Shown in pieces: positions 33,911 to 43,383 of a stretch of 64,000 bases of DNA; position 1 is the first letter of the stretch; every line of letters begins with the position of its first letter. The position numbers and the translations under genes were made by a program. This DNA is from Acidobacteriota bacterium (GTDB lineage Bacteria; Acidobacteriota; UBA6911), in assembly GCA_012729555.1 (NCBI GenBank), contig JAAYCX010000090.1, forward strand, positions 62,001 to 126,000, in the 5' to 3' direction. Under the pieces are notes generated by a model that was not told the origin of the DNA, made no database searches, and worked only from the letters and a program-made list of their open reading frames with translations.

Positions 33911-35899
33911 TCACCTTTTTTCGACCGCTCTCGCCACCGCGCTTCTGGCCACCCGCAGCCCGGCAAAGTCATATTGAAGATGCCGTGCAAAATACTGCCG
34001 TGCGGCGGTGCGGCAGTATCTGGCAGGAAAAGACCCCGCGCCTCCCCGGAGCACGATCAGTTCGGCGGCATCGGCATGCGTTTCCCTGCCATCCACGCCC
34101 GAATACGGATAGGGCCGGTACATGGAACTGGTGAACTCCCAGGCGTTGCCCGCCATTTCATGGATCCCGAAGGGATTGGGGGGGAAGCTCCCGACTGGGT
34201 ATAGGGCCTGCTGCGAGCCGCCGTTTTTATCACGGAAGGCCGCACTGCCTCTGTCCAGGCTCCCACCTGATGTCGGATAGGGATGCTGTTTGCCCCCGGA
34301 GGCGGCATATTCCCACTCCGCCTCGGTGGGCATCCGAAGCCCTGCCCAGATGCAGTACTTCACGCCGTCCCTCCAAGTCAACCCGACGACAGGGTAGTCC
34401 GGCCGAGAATAGGCCGGATCGCTCCAGAAAAGCGGCTCGCGCTGTCCGGGGTTGGCCTTCAGGAATTCCGAATATTGAGCGTTGGTGATCTCATATTTCC
34501 CCAACCAGAAACCCTCAACCGCCTGGCGATGGCGCGGACGTTCGTCCTCGTTTCCCTCGTCCGAACCCATCAGGAAATCTCCTCCCGGAATCCAGACCAG
34601 CACCGACCCGTCGATGGGATTGGTGTACGCATCTCCGGGAGCGGGCCCGACCTTCGGGGTTCCGGACGCCCCCCCCGGTCCGGGGCCATCCCCGGCGTCG
34701 GCCCCGCCCGCTCCGTCGGCCGGATCTTCCTCCGGACGCTCAGGCATGAGCCCCCGATCCCTGGCCGCACTCCAATTCCGGGCGACCGCCCAGCCGTCGT
34801 TGTTGACCACCCCTCCCCCCTGGTCCTTTTCCAGCAATCCGCAGAATCTCAGATTCTGCCCGTCCACCCTTGCCTGGAACAGAACACTGGCCCCCCAGGA
34901 ATAAAAGGATTCGAGAGGCTCCGGTTCGTCCGAAGACCCGGCGCCCATGAAACCCGCCCTGAGATCACCCCCCCGGCGTTCGATGACAAGCGTGCCCCCC
35001 GAACCCCGGAACCCCGCTACATCGATACGCCATCTCCCGGCGAGATCCACGTGGTCCCGGACGGCGCGCCATTCGTATTCTTCCCATTTCTCCCCTCTTC
35101 TCACCCTTTGCGACCCGAGGATGTGGTCTCCCTCTACGATGCCCCTGCACTCTATGACGGCGATGGCATCATGGTCCGGAAGCGCTGCGCGGAAAACGAT
35201 CTCCTTGCCCATCAACCGGCCTTCGTCTATCCGGGCCGTGGATCCTGTCGAAACCGTCAGGGCGCCGGCGAGCATCTGAAATTCCTGCCTCAGGAGAAGC
35301 CTGGCGGCTTCCGGCCCGTCGATGCCTCCGAGTTCGGTCTTCCAGGTTCCACCAGCCTGCGCAGGAATCCGCCATAGGAATATCCTCTGATTTCTCGCCT
35401 TGGGATGTTCGACAACCTTGTCCGCTTCCCACTCATCCATATGAAAGGCGTGAGACACCACACGCGCTCCCGGGGCCAACTCGCAAAACAGCTTCGGCCT
35501 CAATCGAAGATTGATCGGATCGAGAAGGTACAGGGTGACCACCGTGGCATCGTGAAGATCCGTTTGGAATATGTCGCCCTGTTCTATCTGTACGCGGTCG
35601 CCCAGGTCATCGAATTCGGCGTTTTCCCTGGCTTCCCGGACCCGCCTTGGATCCATATCCACACCACGGCCCCGCGCGCCGTACAATCTGGCCGCCGCCG
35701 TCACGATGCGTCCGTCGCCGCAGCCCAAGTCAACGACCCTGTCGCCCTCCCCTACCTCGGCCAGTTTCAGCATGACCGCGACCACTTCGGGGTGAGTGGG
35801 CTCGAAGGGCACATCGAGATCCGGCGCGAGCGATCTTTCGACCGCGGGACAGAGCGATAGCAGCAGCACGAGCGCTGCCAGGACGCAGACGCTCCTCAT
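33911..35899 (-). CDS. Secreted fusion: class I methyltransferase plus formylglycine-generating-type domain
   Basis: 662 residues. A signal peptide (MRSVCVLAALVLLLSLCPAV) precedes a SAM methyltransferase domain with DRVVDLGCGDGRIVTAAARL (motif I, residues ~52-71) and DPINLRLRPKLFCELAPGARVVS. A middle domain (~190-420) is beta-rich and unassigned. A linker rich in Pro/Gly/Ala leads to a C-terminal SUMF1/FGE-sulfatase domain with GGDFLMGSDEGNEDERPRH, VEGFWLGKYEITNAQYSEFL, YPVVGLTWRDGVKYCIWAGLRMPTEAEWEYAA and NPFGIHEMAGNAWEF. The copper-ligand cysteines of true FGE are not evident, so this is probably a FGE-like binding or modifying domain. It lies 28 bp downstream of the next gene. Confidence 0.8.
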   Translation of the reverse strand: MRSVCVLAALVLLLSLCPAVERSLAPDLDVPFEPTHPEVVAVMLKLAEVGEGDRVVDLGCGDGRIVTAAARLYGARGRGVDMDPRRVREARENAEFDDLGDRVQIEQGDIFQTDLHDATVVTLYLLDPINLRLRPKLFCELAPGARVVSHAFHMDEWEADKVVEHPKARNQRIFLWRIPAQAGGTWKTELGGIDGPEAARLLLRQEFQMLAGALTVSTGSTARIDEGRLMGKEIVFRAALPDHDAIAVIECRGIVEGDHILGSQRVRRGEKWEEYEWRAVRDHVDLAGRWRIDVAGFRGSGGTLVIERRGGDLRAGFMGAGSSDEPEPLESFYSWGASVLFQARVDGQNLRFCGLLEKDQGGGVVNNDGWAVARNWSAARDRGLMPERPEEDPADGAGGADAGDGPGPGGASGTPKVGPAPGDAYTNPIDGSVLVWIPGGDFLMGSDEGNEDERPRHRQAVEGFWLGKYEITNAQYSEFLKANPGQREPLFWSDPAYSRPDYPVVGLTWRDGVKYCIWAGLRMPTEAEWEYAASGGKQHPYPTSGGSLDRGSAAFRDKNGGSQQALYPVGSFPPNPFGIHEMAGNAWEFTSSMYRPYPYSGVDGRETHADAAELIVLRGGAGSFPARYCRTAARQYFARHLQYDFAGLRVARSAVARAVEKR

Positions 35900-35927
35900 G
35901 GGCCTCCTCCCTCCCCGAAGGAAACCC

Positions 35928-36506
35928 CTAGGGCTTCCATCCCGAGCTGGCAAACCCCTTTTCCCGGTCACAAACCTGTCCGATCGCAACCCACGCACCA
36001 CCTACATCCTGTTCCATGTACCCAAACAGCACATCGATGTAGACGGTCGTAGCCTCCGTAGCGCGAACGGAGGTCTGCTTTTTCAAAAACCCGGGCCCGT
36101 TCGTGGTGCTCAGACTGATATCGCGGTCGCTGTCAGCTGACGAGACAAACGAGGAAAGACCTTCGCATGGAGCGACCTCGTTATTTTCCCCATGATAGTA
36201 ATGGAGGGTCACATCCGCACAGGCCAGGGTGAGCCTCGTCCCCGCCGGCTTGGAGATCCTGAGGGTGGCGATGCCGAGCCGATACTTGTCCTTCTTGTCG
36301 GCGTTGATCCGCATCCATCGAGTCCCGTCCCTGACCTCGTCGACGAACACCAGACCCGTCAACTCGGCTTTGATGCCTTGCTGGAAATCGAGTACCAGCG
36401 GCGCCTCCCGCCCCGATTGCCCCAAACACACCGTTGAAAGAACAACCATGGATAGAGCCGTGAAAAAAACATGTTTCAGCGGCGCTGGAATGCCTTTTCC
36501 CTTCAT
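35928..36506 (-). CDS. Secreted protein of unknown function
   Basis: 192 residues. A signal peptide (MKGKGIPAPLKHVFFTALSMVVLSTVCLGQ) precedes a beta-rich mature part with VLDFQQGIKAELTGLVF and TLACADVTLHYYHGENNEV. I do not recognise the family. It is 28 bp upstream of the secreted methyltransferase-FGE fusion on the same strand, so both are probably co-transcribed and may be related in function. Confidence 0.6.
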   Translation of the reverse strand: MKGKGIPAPLKHVFFTALSMVVLSTVCLGQSGREAPLVLDFQQGIKAELTGLVFVDEVRDGTRWMRINADKKDKYRLGIATLRISKPAGTRLTLACADVTLHYYHGENNEVAPCEGLSSFVSSADSDRDISLSTTNGPGFLKKQTSVRATEATTVYIDVLFGYMEQDVGGAWVAIGQVCDREKGFASSGWKP

Positions 36507-37063
36507 CTCGGACCCTCCTCATGGATGCAGTTGTTGGACTTCGCCGCTTGCGCGGATTGCCGCCTCCCGCCCGATGGTCCCAGCTCAGGGCTCGGCCGGG
36601 CGCCCCGGATCATTCGGTCGTGGATTCAGCGCATGCACCGCCCGGATGAAACGAATAGGTTTCATCCTTTTAAACGTCCCGGAATCGACAAGGAATCGCG
36701 TGATTGTTTTCTGATATTTCTATAGATCTATTAACCACTTTTCCCCATTCTTATGCAATATCATTTTTAAAAGGCGAACTCCCCTGCCTTTTGCGGGTTC
36801 CAGAGGATGGGGATCTGGACGGCGTTTCGCCAAACCGTTCACCCTGATCGATTGAATCGGCGGGTCCGGACCGGCGTATCCGGCCCAATGCGGTGCACGT
36901 TCGGAAGGTAACGTCTCGCTGATTTGCCCGTATCGCCGAAAACCGGCCATGGGGCAGGAATCATCGCAAGTCCCCAACGTTTCGATATTACGGGCCAGGC
37001 CGAACCGTATGGATACGGGGCATTAGGGGCTGAAGGAACTCGCAGCGGAGCAAAGCCCTCGTT
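36507..37063. other. Intergenic region with no clear gene
   Basis: 557 bp. The promoter of the secreted-protein gene at 35928-36506 should lie in the left part. One strong hairpin is seen at 36644-36671. An 85-codon minus-strand frame at 36720-36977 shows no family features and no ribosome site, so it is not called. Confidence 0.5.
36644..36671 (+). terminator. Hairpin with T-run, terminator-like
   Basis: GGATGAAAC (36644-36652), loop GAATAG, GTTTCATCC (36659-36667), then TTTT. A 9-bp perfect stem. No plus-strand gene ends nearby, so it may be a leader hairpin or a relic. Confidence 0.35.
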
Positions 37064-39049
37064 TCATTCAGGCGTATAGAGCCATTTCCCCGTTTTGGAT
37101 TCGCGGGCGAAATGCTTCATGAAGTTCCAGGCGATCTCGCCGTAGTTGGGATACAGCGCGTGCGTCAGGTTCTCGGTGCACGACAGGCCCAGGATCGGGA
37201 TCCCCTCGTCATTCTTGAAGGACCACAGAAAGGTGCGCCACTCCCCGGCCAGCGTGGTCACCTCCATCCGGTCTGCCGGATACCCGACCAGGGGATGGGC
37301 CGAAAAATCGCGGACATCCGCCAGCTGGACCCGGTTCACCCGGGCAAAGTCGCGCAGCAGCTTGAGGGTATTGTCCGTCAGCCGGCCTTCCTCCTGCTGG
37401 AAGCCCAGATCGAAGGTCGATGTCAGAATCATGACAGGCATTCCAATCTCCCGCAGCCGCGCATCCTCTTCCGGGGTACTGAAATAAAACATGTCGTCGT
37501 GCATGCCCGCCATGGGAACGGCAGCCGCGATCTTTTCCATGCCGCCGTATATGGCCCGGTAGGTGGCGCCGCCGCCGAGGGAATATCCGGTGGCGTATAC
37601 CCGGGAAGCATCCAGCGCCGGATATTTTTCCAGCACGTGCGCGATCAGCCGCGGCAACGCCTGGACCAGGACCCCCTCGGAGACCGGCACTCCCATGGCG
37701 ACCCGTGCCCCCTCATGAACGACGACCAGTTCTTCCTCGAAAGGAGCGATCACGGCCGCCTTTTCCCGTCCGGCGACCTCCAGAAGCCCGATTTCATCGA
37801 CGAACATCAGGGGATCGTCCCCCGTTCCGTGCAGCGCCAGGATCACGGGAACGCTCCCCCTGGGCGCCGTCCCATCCAGGACGTCCTGCGGGATGCATTC
37901 ATACCAGCTCTGCAGATACTGATCGTACTGGGTCTTCAGGTCGCCGAAAATCTCCTCCTGGCGCAGGGAGACATGAAGCCGGCCCCTGGCCGTGACGCCA
38001 TCGACGATGGCGTTCCGAGGGCAGAGCGCATAGCGGCTGATTGCGGGCGCCGCGACGTAGTCGAGGTAGGGCGGGGTGTTCACAGCCTCCTGCGCCAGCG
38101 AGCGGATCACGGACACCCGCTGGGCCTCGAGGAAAAGGTCGTGGAAGGCATCCGCAACGTGGGTGGAAAGCTCCGGCCGCGGATCCCTGGCCGCCATCAC
38201 CCGCCGCAGCGGCACCAGCCGGTTGTAGAACACCTCAACGCCCTCTTCCACGCGGTAGGCGTCCGTCCCGTTGACCCTGCGGTACCGCTCCACGGCCGTC
38301 GGCGGGCCGTTGAGAAGGTAGGCGGGCACATAGGTGCCGACCTTCACCGACGCGTCCATTTCGCCCCCGATCAGCATCAGGCCGGAACAGAGGCCGACGA
38401 GGTCTTTCCGCGGCGCGATCCGATTGTTGATGAAAGTCGCGCCGCCATCGATGCCGATGAAATACACCTTGCCGTAGGCGCCGCAGTACTCCGCGTCGGA
38501 GTAGTAAAGGATTCCTTCATTCGTGCGCTGAGAGGCGTTCTGCGTGAAGAGGACGCCGTGCAGGGTGTCATAGTTCTCGAGATCCGTCCTGGTAAAGCCC
38601 GCGCCGGGCTCGGCCGGCGTGACGAGAATGACGCTTCCCGTCACCGAATCGATTTGCCGGATCAATCCCAATTCCGTCAAGAAGCCGAGCGCCTCGTCCT
38701 TCCCCTGGAAGCGGCGTTCGCAAAAAACCACCACGGCCGTATTGTTCCGGGCGGCCGTCCGTCCCCCGTAGAGATTGGCCGAACGGTACACATACACGCT
38801 TCCCGCAGGGAAGGTTTCCAGGGCGGGATGCGGCGCGAATCGCTTTTCCCCGTTTCCGTACAGGGACGCCACCGCTCGCGGCCCGCTCTGACGCGCCTCT
38901 TCGAGAAGCTCGAACGTCGCCCCGTTGTTTTGACGGTTGCGGTAGTTCATGTAGGAGTATGGGGCCTCGGCCCCCGTCAGGCTGAACGTACCCGCCGCCA
39001 GGAGAATTGCGGCAAACAGTGCGCTCTGTCCGGCGACCGATCTACTCAT
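37064..39049 (-). CDS. Secreted PHB-depolymerase/esterase-like alpha/beta hydrolase, copy 2
   Basis: 661 residues. A signal peptide (MSRSVAGQSALFAAILLAAGTFSLTGAEA) leads a ~350-residue N-terminal region unlike known domains. The C-terminal hydrolase has VPVILALHGTGDDPLMF, the nucleophile elbow ATGYSLGGGATYRA (Ser near residue 500) and a late His in ENLTHALYPNYG. It is a paralogue of the gene at 39134-41041: shared features include FELLEEAR/FETLEEAR, AL-ETFPAG/ETYPAG, GATFINN and the C-terminal ALYPNYGEIAWNFMKHF / GLYQEYAGIFWNFAKHY. It likely cleaves esters outside the cell or in the periplasm. Its start is 84 bp after its paralogue's stop. Confidence 0.75.
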   Translation of the reverse strand: MSRSVAGQSALFAAILLAAGTFSLTGAEAPYSYMNYRNRQNNGATFELLEEARQSGPRAVASLYGNGEKRFAPHPALETFPAGSVYVYRSANLYGGRTAARNNTAVVVFCERRFQGKDEALGFLTELGLIRQIDSVTGSVILVTPAEPGAGFTRTDLENYDTLHGVLFTQNASQRTNEGILYYSDAEYCGAYGKVYFIGIDGGATFINNRIAPRKDLVGLCSGLMLIGGEMDASVKVGTYVPAYLLNGPPTAVERYRRVNGTDAYRVEEGVEVFYNRLVPLRRVMAARDPRPELSTHVADAFHDLFLEAQRVSVIRSLAQEAVNTPPYLDYVAAPAISRYALCPRNAIVDGVTARGRLHVSLRQEEIFGDLKTQYDQYLQSWYECIPQDVLDGTAPRGSVPVILALHGTGDDPLMFVDEIGLLEVAGREKAAVIAPFEEELVVVHEGARVAMGVPVSEGVLVQALPRLIAHVLEKYPALDASRVYATGYSLGGGATYRAIYGGMEKIAAAVPMAGMHDDMFYFSTPEEDARLREIGMPVMILTSTFDLGFQQEEGRLTDNTLKLLRDFARVNRVQLADVRDFSAHPLVGYPADRMEVTTLAGEWRTFLWSFKNDEGIPILGLSCTENLTHALYPNYGEIAWNFMKHFARESKTGKWLYTPE

Positions 39050-39133
39050 GCCAACTCTCTCTTTCTGCAGCGGCGCCGCCGCCGTCAAACAGGTACCGGT
39101 CGGAAAAAGCGGTTCCCGAACCGCTCCCGTGCC

Positions 39134-41041
39134 TTAATCCACAAAAGCGTTGTATACGATTCCGCCGGTTTCCGGGTTTCGCGAGTAGTGCTTCGCGAAG
39201 TTCCAGAAGATGCCGGCGTACTCCTGGTAGAGGCCGTGGGGCAGAAATTCGGTGACGTTGAGCCCCACCATGGGGACGCCGTCGCCGTTGTGGATCGTCC
39301 AGGTATGGGTGGCGTACTCGTTGTTCAGCATCACCCTCTCGTACGCGTCCCCCTTGAACCCGCTCATGGGATAGGCGGCGAAGTCGAACCGGACCGGGTC
39401 CATCCCGTTGTAGCCGAGGTACTGGTTGATCAACGTCGTATAGTCGAAAGTGATGGACTTCATGCCGAAATAGTAGTTCAGGCGCAGCGCGAGGGTGGCC
39501 TCGTCCATGTGGAAATCGTAGGTGGAGGTCGTGAAGAGAATCGGGATATCCGTGTCCGCATACTGTTTCGCCTGCTCCTCCGTCGCCAGGTAGGTCACCG
39601 CGCCCTGTGCAACGGCGGCGGCAAAGATCCTGGCGTTCCCGCCCAGCGCCGCCAGGGTGGCCCGGCCACCCATGGAGTAGCCGGTACAATACACCCGCGA
39701 CGGGTCGAGCGCGGGGTAGGTATCCAGCATATACTGCACCAGTTTTGGCAAGACAGCGCTCAGGAGGTTTGTCACATTCGAATGGAAGGGGGCGACGACG
39801 GCGATCCGTTTTTCGCCTGCCAGGTGAACCAGGCCGATTTCATCGAGATACTGCAGGGGATCGTCCCCGCCGCCGTGATTGGCCAGGACGAGCGGAATCG
39901 AATGCCCTGGCGCCGTGTTGTTCTTTACCTCCTCGGGGAGCAGTTCGTACCAGGTATCCAGGTATTCGCCGGACGCCGACACCACATCCTTGAAACGGTC
40001 CTCCTGATGCTCGATGACATGGACCTTGTCCGCCGTCACCCCATCCGTGATGGCATTGCGCTTGCCCAGGGAGTAGGGCGCCGCGTTGAAGTTATAGTCC
40101 GCGTAGGGAGTGGACGCCGTATGGAGATTCGATTTGACCACGGGAACGCGCAGCGCCCTGGTGAAGAGCCGATCGTAGGCGTCCCGGACGATGGACGGGA
40201 GGTCCGGATCGTTCGCGGAAGCCACGATCACCCTCTGGAGCGGCTGCGCCTGATTGAAGCAGTACTCGAGCTCCCCCTGCCTGCCCCAGGCGTCCGCGCG
40301 GTTGCCCGCCCGGTATTTTCCGATGACGGCTTCGGGCGCGTTGACAAGATACACGGGGACAAAAGAAGCCACCTCGCGGATGCGTTCCATATTCCCGCCT
40401 ACCAGAAGCAGGCCGGCGACGCGGGTGATATAGTCGAAGGTGCTGGAAATGTAGTTGTTGATGAACGTGGCCCCGCCGTCCAGGCCGATCAGGTAGCGAT
40501 ACGTCACGCCGCCGTACCAGGCGCTGTCGGCGTAATAGCTCAGCTTCCGTTCCACACGCCTGGAGTAACCGACATTGCACATGGCGGACTGCAGCTGGTA
40601 ATAGGCGGTCTGGTCCGCAATGCCGAACCCCTTTTCCTTGTCGATGGGCGTCACCAGCACCACGCTGCCGAAGGCCTTCCCGATGATGCCGGTCAGGCCG
40701 AGCTCCTTCAGGAAGGCGAGCGCCGCATCCTTGCTTTCGAAGGACCGGTCCGTATAGACCAGGATGTTCGTGTTCATCCGTGCGGCCGCACTCAGGTCGG
40801 TGAACATCCTGGCCGAGCGGTACACGAAGGTGGTGCCGGCCGGATAGGTCTCGAGGGCGGGATCGGGCACATAGGTGCGGCCGGTCCATTTCGCAAGCAG
40901 GGCAGGGCCGTTGAGGCGGGCTTCCTCGAGGGTTTCAAAACTCGCATCGTTGCCGAAATGCTGTTGATAGTTCCTTGCCGTCGCGCTGCCGCAATAAAAC
41001 AGAAAAAGAATGGAAAACAGGCACGCGATTCCAGGTTTCAT
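39134..41041 (-). CDS. Secreted PHB-depolymerase/esterase-like alpha/beta hydrolase, copy 1
   Basis: 635 residues. Signal peptide MKPGIACLFSILFLFYCGSATA. The N-terminal ~340 residues carry LGLTGIIGKAFGSVVLVTP and YLIGLDGGATFINNYISS and recur in the paralogue. The hydrolase has IPLVLANHGGGDDPLQYLD (oxyanion region), YCTGYSMGGRATLAALGG with the nucleophile Ser, and HGLYQEY with a possible His. Start ATG 41041 begins the signal peptide; the frame is open to 41155. Two tandem diverged copies point to an old duplication. Substrate may be a polyester or a plant cell-wall ester; the sequence does not tell. Confidence 0.75.
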   Translation of the reverse strand: MKPGIACLFSILFLFYCGSATARNYQQHFGNDASFETLEEARLNGPALLAKWTGRTYVPDPALETYPAGTTFVYRSARMFTDLSAAARMNTNILVYTDRSFESKDAALAFLKELGLTGIIGKAFGSVVLVTPIDKEKGFGIADQTAYYQLQSAMCNVGYSRRVERKLSYYADSAWYGGVTYRYLIGLDGGATFINNYISSTFDYITRVAGLLLVGGNMERIREVASFVPVYLVNAPEAVIGKYRAGNRADAWGRQGELEYCFNQAQPLQRVIVASANDPDLPSIVRDAYDRLFTRALRVPVVKSNLHTASTPYADYNFNAAPYSLGKRNAITDGVTADKVHVIEHQEDRFKDVVSASGEYLDTWYELLPEEVKNNTAPGHSIPLVLANHGGGDDPLQYLDEIGLVHLAGEKRIAVVAPFHSNVTNLLSAVLPKLVQYMLDTYPALDPSRVYCTGYSMGGRATLAALGGNARIFAAAVAQGAVTYLATEEQAKQYADTDIPILFTTSTYDFHMDEATLALRLNYYFGMKSITFDYTTLINQYLGYNGMDPVRFDFAAYPMSGFKGDAYERVMLNNEYATHTWTIHNGDGVPMVGLNVTEFLPHGLYQEYAGIFWNFAKHYSRNPETGGIVYNAFVD

Positions 41042-41295
41042 TGTGCATTTCCTTTCAATCCGACCCGCCGACCCGAGGTCATCCGCGACATCCCCGACCG
41101 CCGATGAAGAAAGGGGACCGCGCCCCTTTGGGTGCGTATAACTGCTTGCGTCCAATAAAGTTGCATACCATCAAGGCGGCCTTTTGAAAACCCAATCTAT
41201 CACGCAGCCGCCACCTTTCCGAACACATTTTCGCCGCCCCGTTACCGTGGTCCGGGAAGGACGTATTGGCGCTGGAACCATGCGGTCGCAAGGGT

Positions 41296-41556
41296 TCACG
41301 GGCGAAAAACGGCCGGAGGAACCCGCCCATATGTCGCATCCAACCGGCACGGGAACCGGGCCACTCTCGAAACGCTGGAAGAAACCCCCGTGAGCAGACC
41401 TGCAGCGGCCCCCTTGTACTTGATCTTCAGCCCGGCCAGCATGCCGCCTTCCATCGCAACCGCAAAGGGAACGTCGTTCCCGTCGATTTTCCCTTCGGTT
41501 ATCCTGCCTTCGCCCCCCTGACGGCCCGGGGTCGTGCCAGTGAAGCGGTGTGCACC
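41296..41556 (-). pseudogene. Remnant of a secreted beta-sandwich-type protein
   Basis: An open frame without a start, opening after a TGA at 41557-41559 and ending at TGA 41298-41296. The stretch GRITEGKIDGNDVPFAV followed by GLKIKYKG resembles a beta-sandwich module often seen in acidobacterial secreted proteins (ITEGKIDGN...KYKG, from memory). The lack of start, of signal peptide and of flanking domain suggests a fossil. Confidence 0.3.
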
Positions 41557-41803
41557 TCACTCATGGAGTTGGTCATTGCGCCCGGACATTCATCTCACAG
41601 AATGCTTCGGTACGATATAATCCTGACATGTCCAGTGTTACCGACGCTATTCCATAATGGCGCTCGATCAATACAAAAGGGGACGGCGATATCCTGACCC
41701 CCTGGGAGCCGGCCATCGAAGAGTTTCCCGGTCTGATGAACAAACGATTCTCAAGGATAGAATAAGAAGAGGCAGCCAAACAGATACGTCGTTATAGTCA
41801 CAG

Positions 41804-41826
41804 TATGTCGATTGTTTGTCGACATA
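41804..41826. promoter_or_regulatory. 23-bp inverted repeat, likely AbiEi operator
   Basis: TATGTCGA (41804-41811), 7 nt, TCGACATA (41819-41826): perfect 8-bp arms over 23 bp. It lies 41 bp before the AbiEi start and close to a possible promoter (TTGTCG 41816-41821, TATTCT 41838-41843). AbiEi antitoxins are known to autorepress by binding inverted repeats of about this length. Confidence 0.6.
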
Positions 41827-41867
41827 CCATGTAGTTATATTCTATATTTGTCCGGGAGCGCGGCATC

Positions 41868-42524
41868 GTGATCGATGATCTGAGAAGACGAATCGCTGGA
41901 GAAGAGTTTGACTACCAGAATCTTCTGGATAGCCTGAAGGAGTACGAACGTCCCCGGGATAAAATCACCAGTCTCCTCCGGAAAAACTCGATTATCCGCG
42001 TGAAGAAGGGCATCTATATCTTCGGTCCGATGTATGCCCGACGTCCCTTTTCCCGGGAAATTCTGGCAAACATGATTTATGGCCCGTCTTGCATCTCGCT
42101 CGATTATGCCCTCCATTATCACGGCCTGATCCCGGAACGAGTTGAATCCATCACGTCAGTGACCACCGGCAGAAGCCGCCGTTTCGTCACCCCGGTCGGA
42201 TTGTTTATTTATCACCGGATTGCGCCGCCTGCATTTCCTGTCGGTGTTGACCAGGTTCAGCTCGAAGGCGGCCGGGCGTTCCTGATGGCAGTCCCGGAGA
42301 AAGCCCTTGCAGATAAGATCCAGGACGATCGCGGAACCGGCATCCGCAACCAGGATGATATGCGCAAGTACCTGACGCAAAACCTGCGGATCGATGCCGA
42401 AAGCCTCGTAAAGCTGAGGGCCGATACCCTGGCAATCCTCGCCGAACGGTATGGATCACGCAAGTTGCGTTTGCTCCAAAAGGTTGTAGCGCGTCTCCAA
42501 AAAAGTGGAGTTTCCCATGAATGA
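41868..42524 (+). CDS. abiEi: AbiEi-family antitoxin (type IV toxin-antitoxin)
   Basis: 218 residues from a GTG. The N-terminal winged helix (DYQNLLDSLKEYERPRDKITSLLRKNSIIRVKKGIYIFG, residues ~15-53) would bind DNA. SCISLDYALHYHGLIPERVESITSVTTGRSRRF and VPEKALADKI are the core signature of AbiEi/DUF6088-like antitoxins. It neutralises the nucleotidyltransferase toxin without direct binding and represses the operon. It overlaps the toxin gene by 8 bp. Lower GC than the neighbourhood suggests acquisition. Confidence 0.85.
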   Translation: MIDDLRRRIAGEEFDYQNLLDSLKEYERPRDKITSLLRKNSIIRVKKGIYIFGPMYARRPFSREILANMIYGPSCISLDYALHYHGLIPERVESITSVTTGRSRRFVTPVGLFIYHRIAPPAFPVGVDQVQLEGGRAFLMAVPEKALADKIQDDRGTGIRNQDDMRKYLTQNLRIDAESLVKLRADTLAILAERYGSRKLRLLQKVVARLQKSGVSHE

Positions 42525-43383
42525 AGCCGTAGCGCGTATGTTGGCACGATACGAACGCAGGAGAGCAGAAGACGATGTTAAAGTCCTGCGCGAGATCTTG
42601 CAGGAGATTGCGCTTCTTGGCCTGTGGCGAAGCCGCTTTTTCGAAAAAGCCGCATTTTATGGAGGCACGGCGCTGCGCATCCTCCATGGAATGGATCGTT
42701 ATTCCGAAGACCTGGATTTTTCTTTGTTGAAGCCTGCGGCGGAATTCGATCTCTCCCGCTACTGCAATGCTCTCGAAAAGGAGATCCGCTCGTTCGGATT
42801 TGATGCAACCGTGACCGGCAAATCAAAGAGTGGTCAAAGTGCAATCCGGTCGGCATTTCTCAAGGCGGATACTTTGAAGCATCTCCTTGTCATCAATACC
42901 ACTGAGGGTCTAACTGCGAGTATTCCACCCGGACAGGTTCTGAAATTAAAAATAGAAGTGGATACGGATCCTCCGCCCGGATTTGACACCGAGACGCGTT
43001 TCCTTTTGCAGCCTATTCCGTTTTCGGTCAGGGCATTCGCCCTTCCCGATATGTTTGCCGGCAAAATGCACGCAGCACTTTGCCGGAATTGGAAAAACCG
43101 CGTGAAGGGACGGGACTGGTATGACTTGGTCTGGTATGCAGCCAATCACCCGCAATTACATCTCAAACATCTTGAGCAACGGATGATTCAAAGCGGTCAT
43201 CTGAAAAAAACGGAAAAGCTGACACCGGAAAAGTTATCCGTCATTGGGAAAGCCGTTGTTCAAAGATTGGATGTAAATCAGGCAAGAAAGGAAGTGGAAC
43301 CCTTCGTAAAAGATCCCGAGACACTGACTGCCTGGTCCCGCGAATTCTTCCACGATGTCATGCGCCGAATTGTATTTACCTAG
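42517..43383 (+). CDS. abiEii: AbiEii-family nucleotidyltransferase toxin
   Basis: 288 residues. The nucleotidyltransferase signature FYGGTALRILHGMDRYSEDLDFSLL (residues ~46-70) contains the GG(S/T) motif and the DLDF acidic pair. KLKIEVDTDPPPGF supplies the third acid and KNRVKGRDWYDLVWYA the C-terminal signature. AbiEii toxins transfer nucleotides to tRNA or other targets; some give phage abortive infection. Start at ATG 42517 overlaps the antitoxin stop. The gene appears intact. It ends 138 bp before tRNA-Ala on the other strand. Confidence 0.85.
   Translation: MNEAVARMLARYERRRAEDDVKVLREILQEIALLGLWRSRFFEKAAFYGGTALRILHGMDRYSEDLDFSLLKPAAEFDLSRYCNALEKEIRSFGFDATVTGKSKSGQSAIRSAFLKADTLKHLLVINTTEGLTASIPPGQVLKLKIEVDTDPPPGFDTETRFLLQPIPFSVRAFALPDMFAGKMHAALCRNWKNRVKGRDWYDLVWYAANHPQLHLKHLEQRMIQSGHLKKTEKLTPEKLSVIGKAVVQRLDVNQARKEVEPFVKDPETLTAWSREFFHDVMRRIVFT

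Larger units (their letters stand above)
41042..41867. other. Long intergenic region with a gene remnant and an operator
   Basis: 826 bp. It holds a palindrome-like element (GGGGACCGCGCCCC at about 41097-41110), a probable minus-strand coding remnant at 41296-41556, and the AbiE operator at 41804-41826. GC content falls towards its right end. No complete gene is supported. Confidence 0.5.

Noticed and set aside
36720-36977. An 85-codon minus-strand frame in the intergenic region
   Set aside because: No ribosome site, no recognisable domain; left as intergenic.
37112-41107. A 1331-codon plus-strand frame antisense to both tandem esterases
   Set aside because: It is a shadow of two real minus-strand genes in GC-rich DNA. 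Its composition is biased, with no family motif and no ribosome site.
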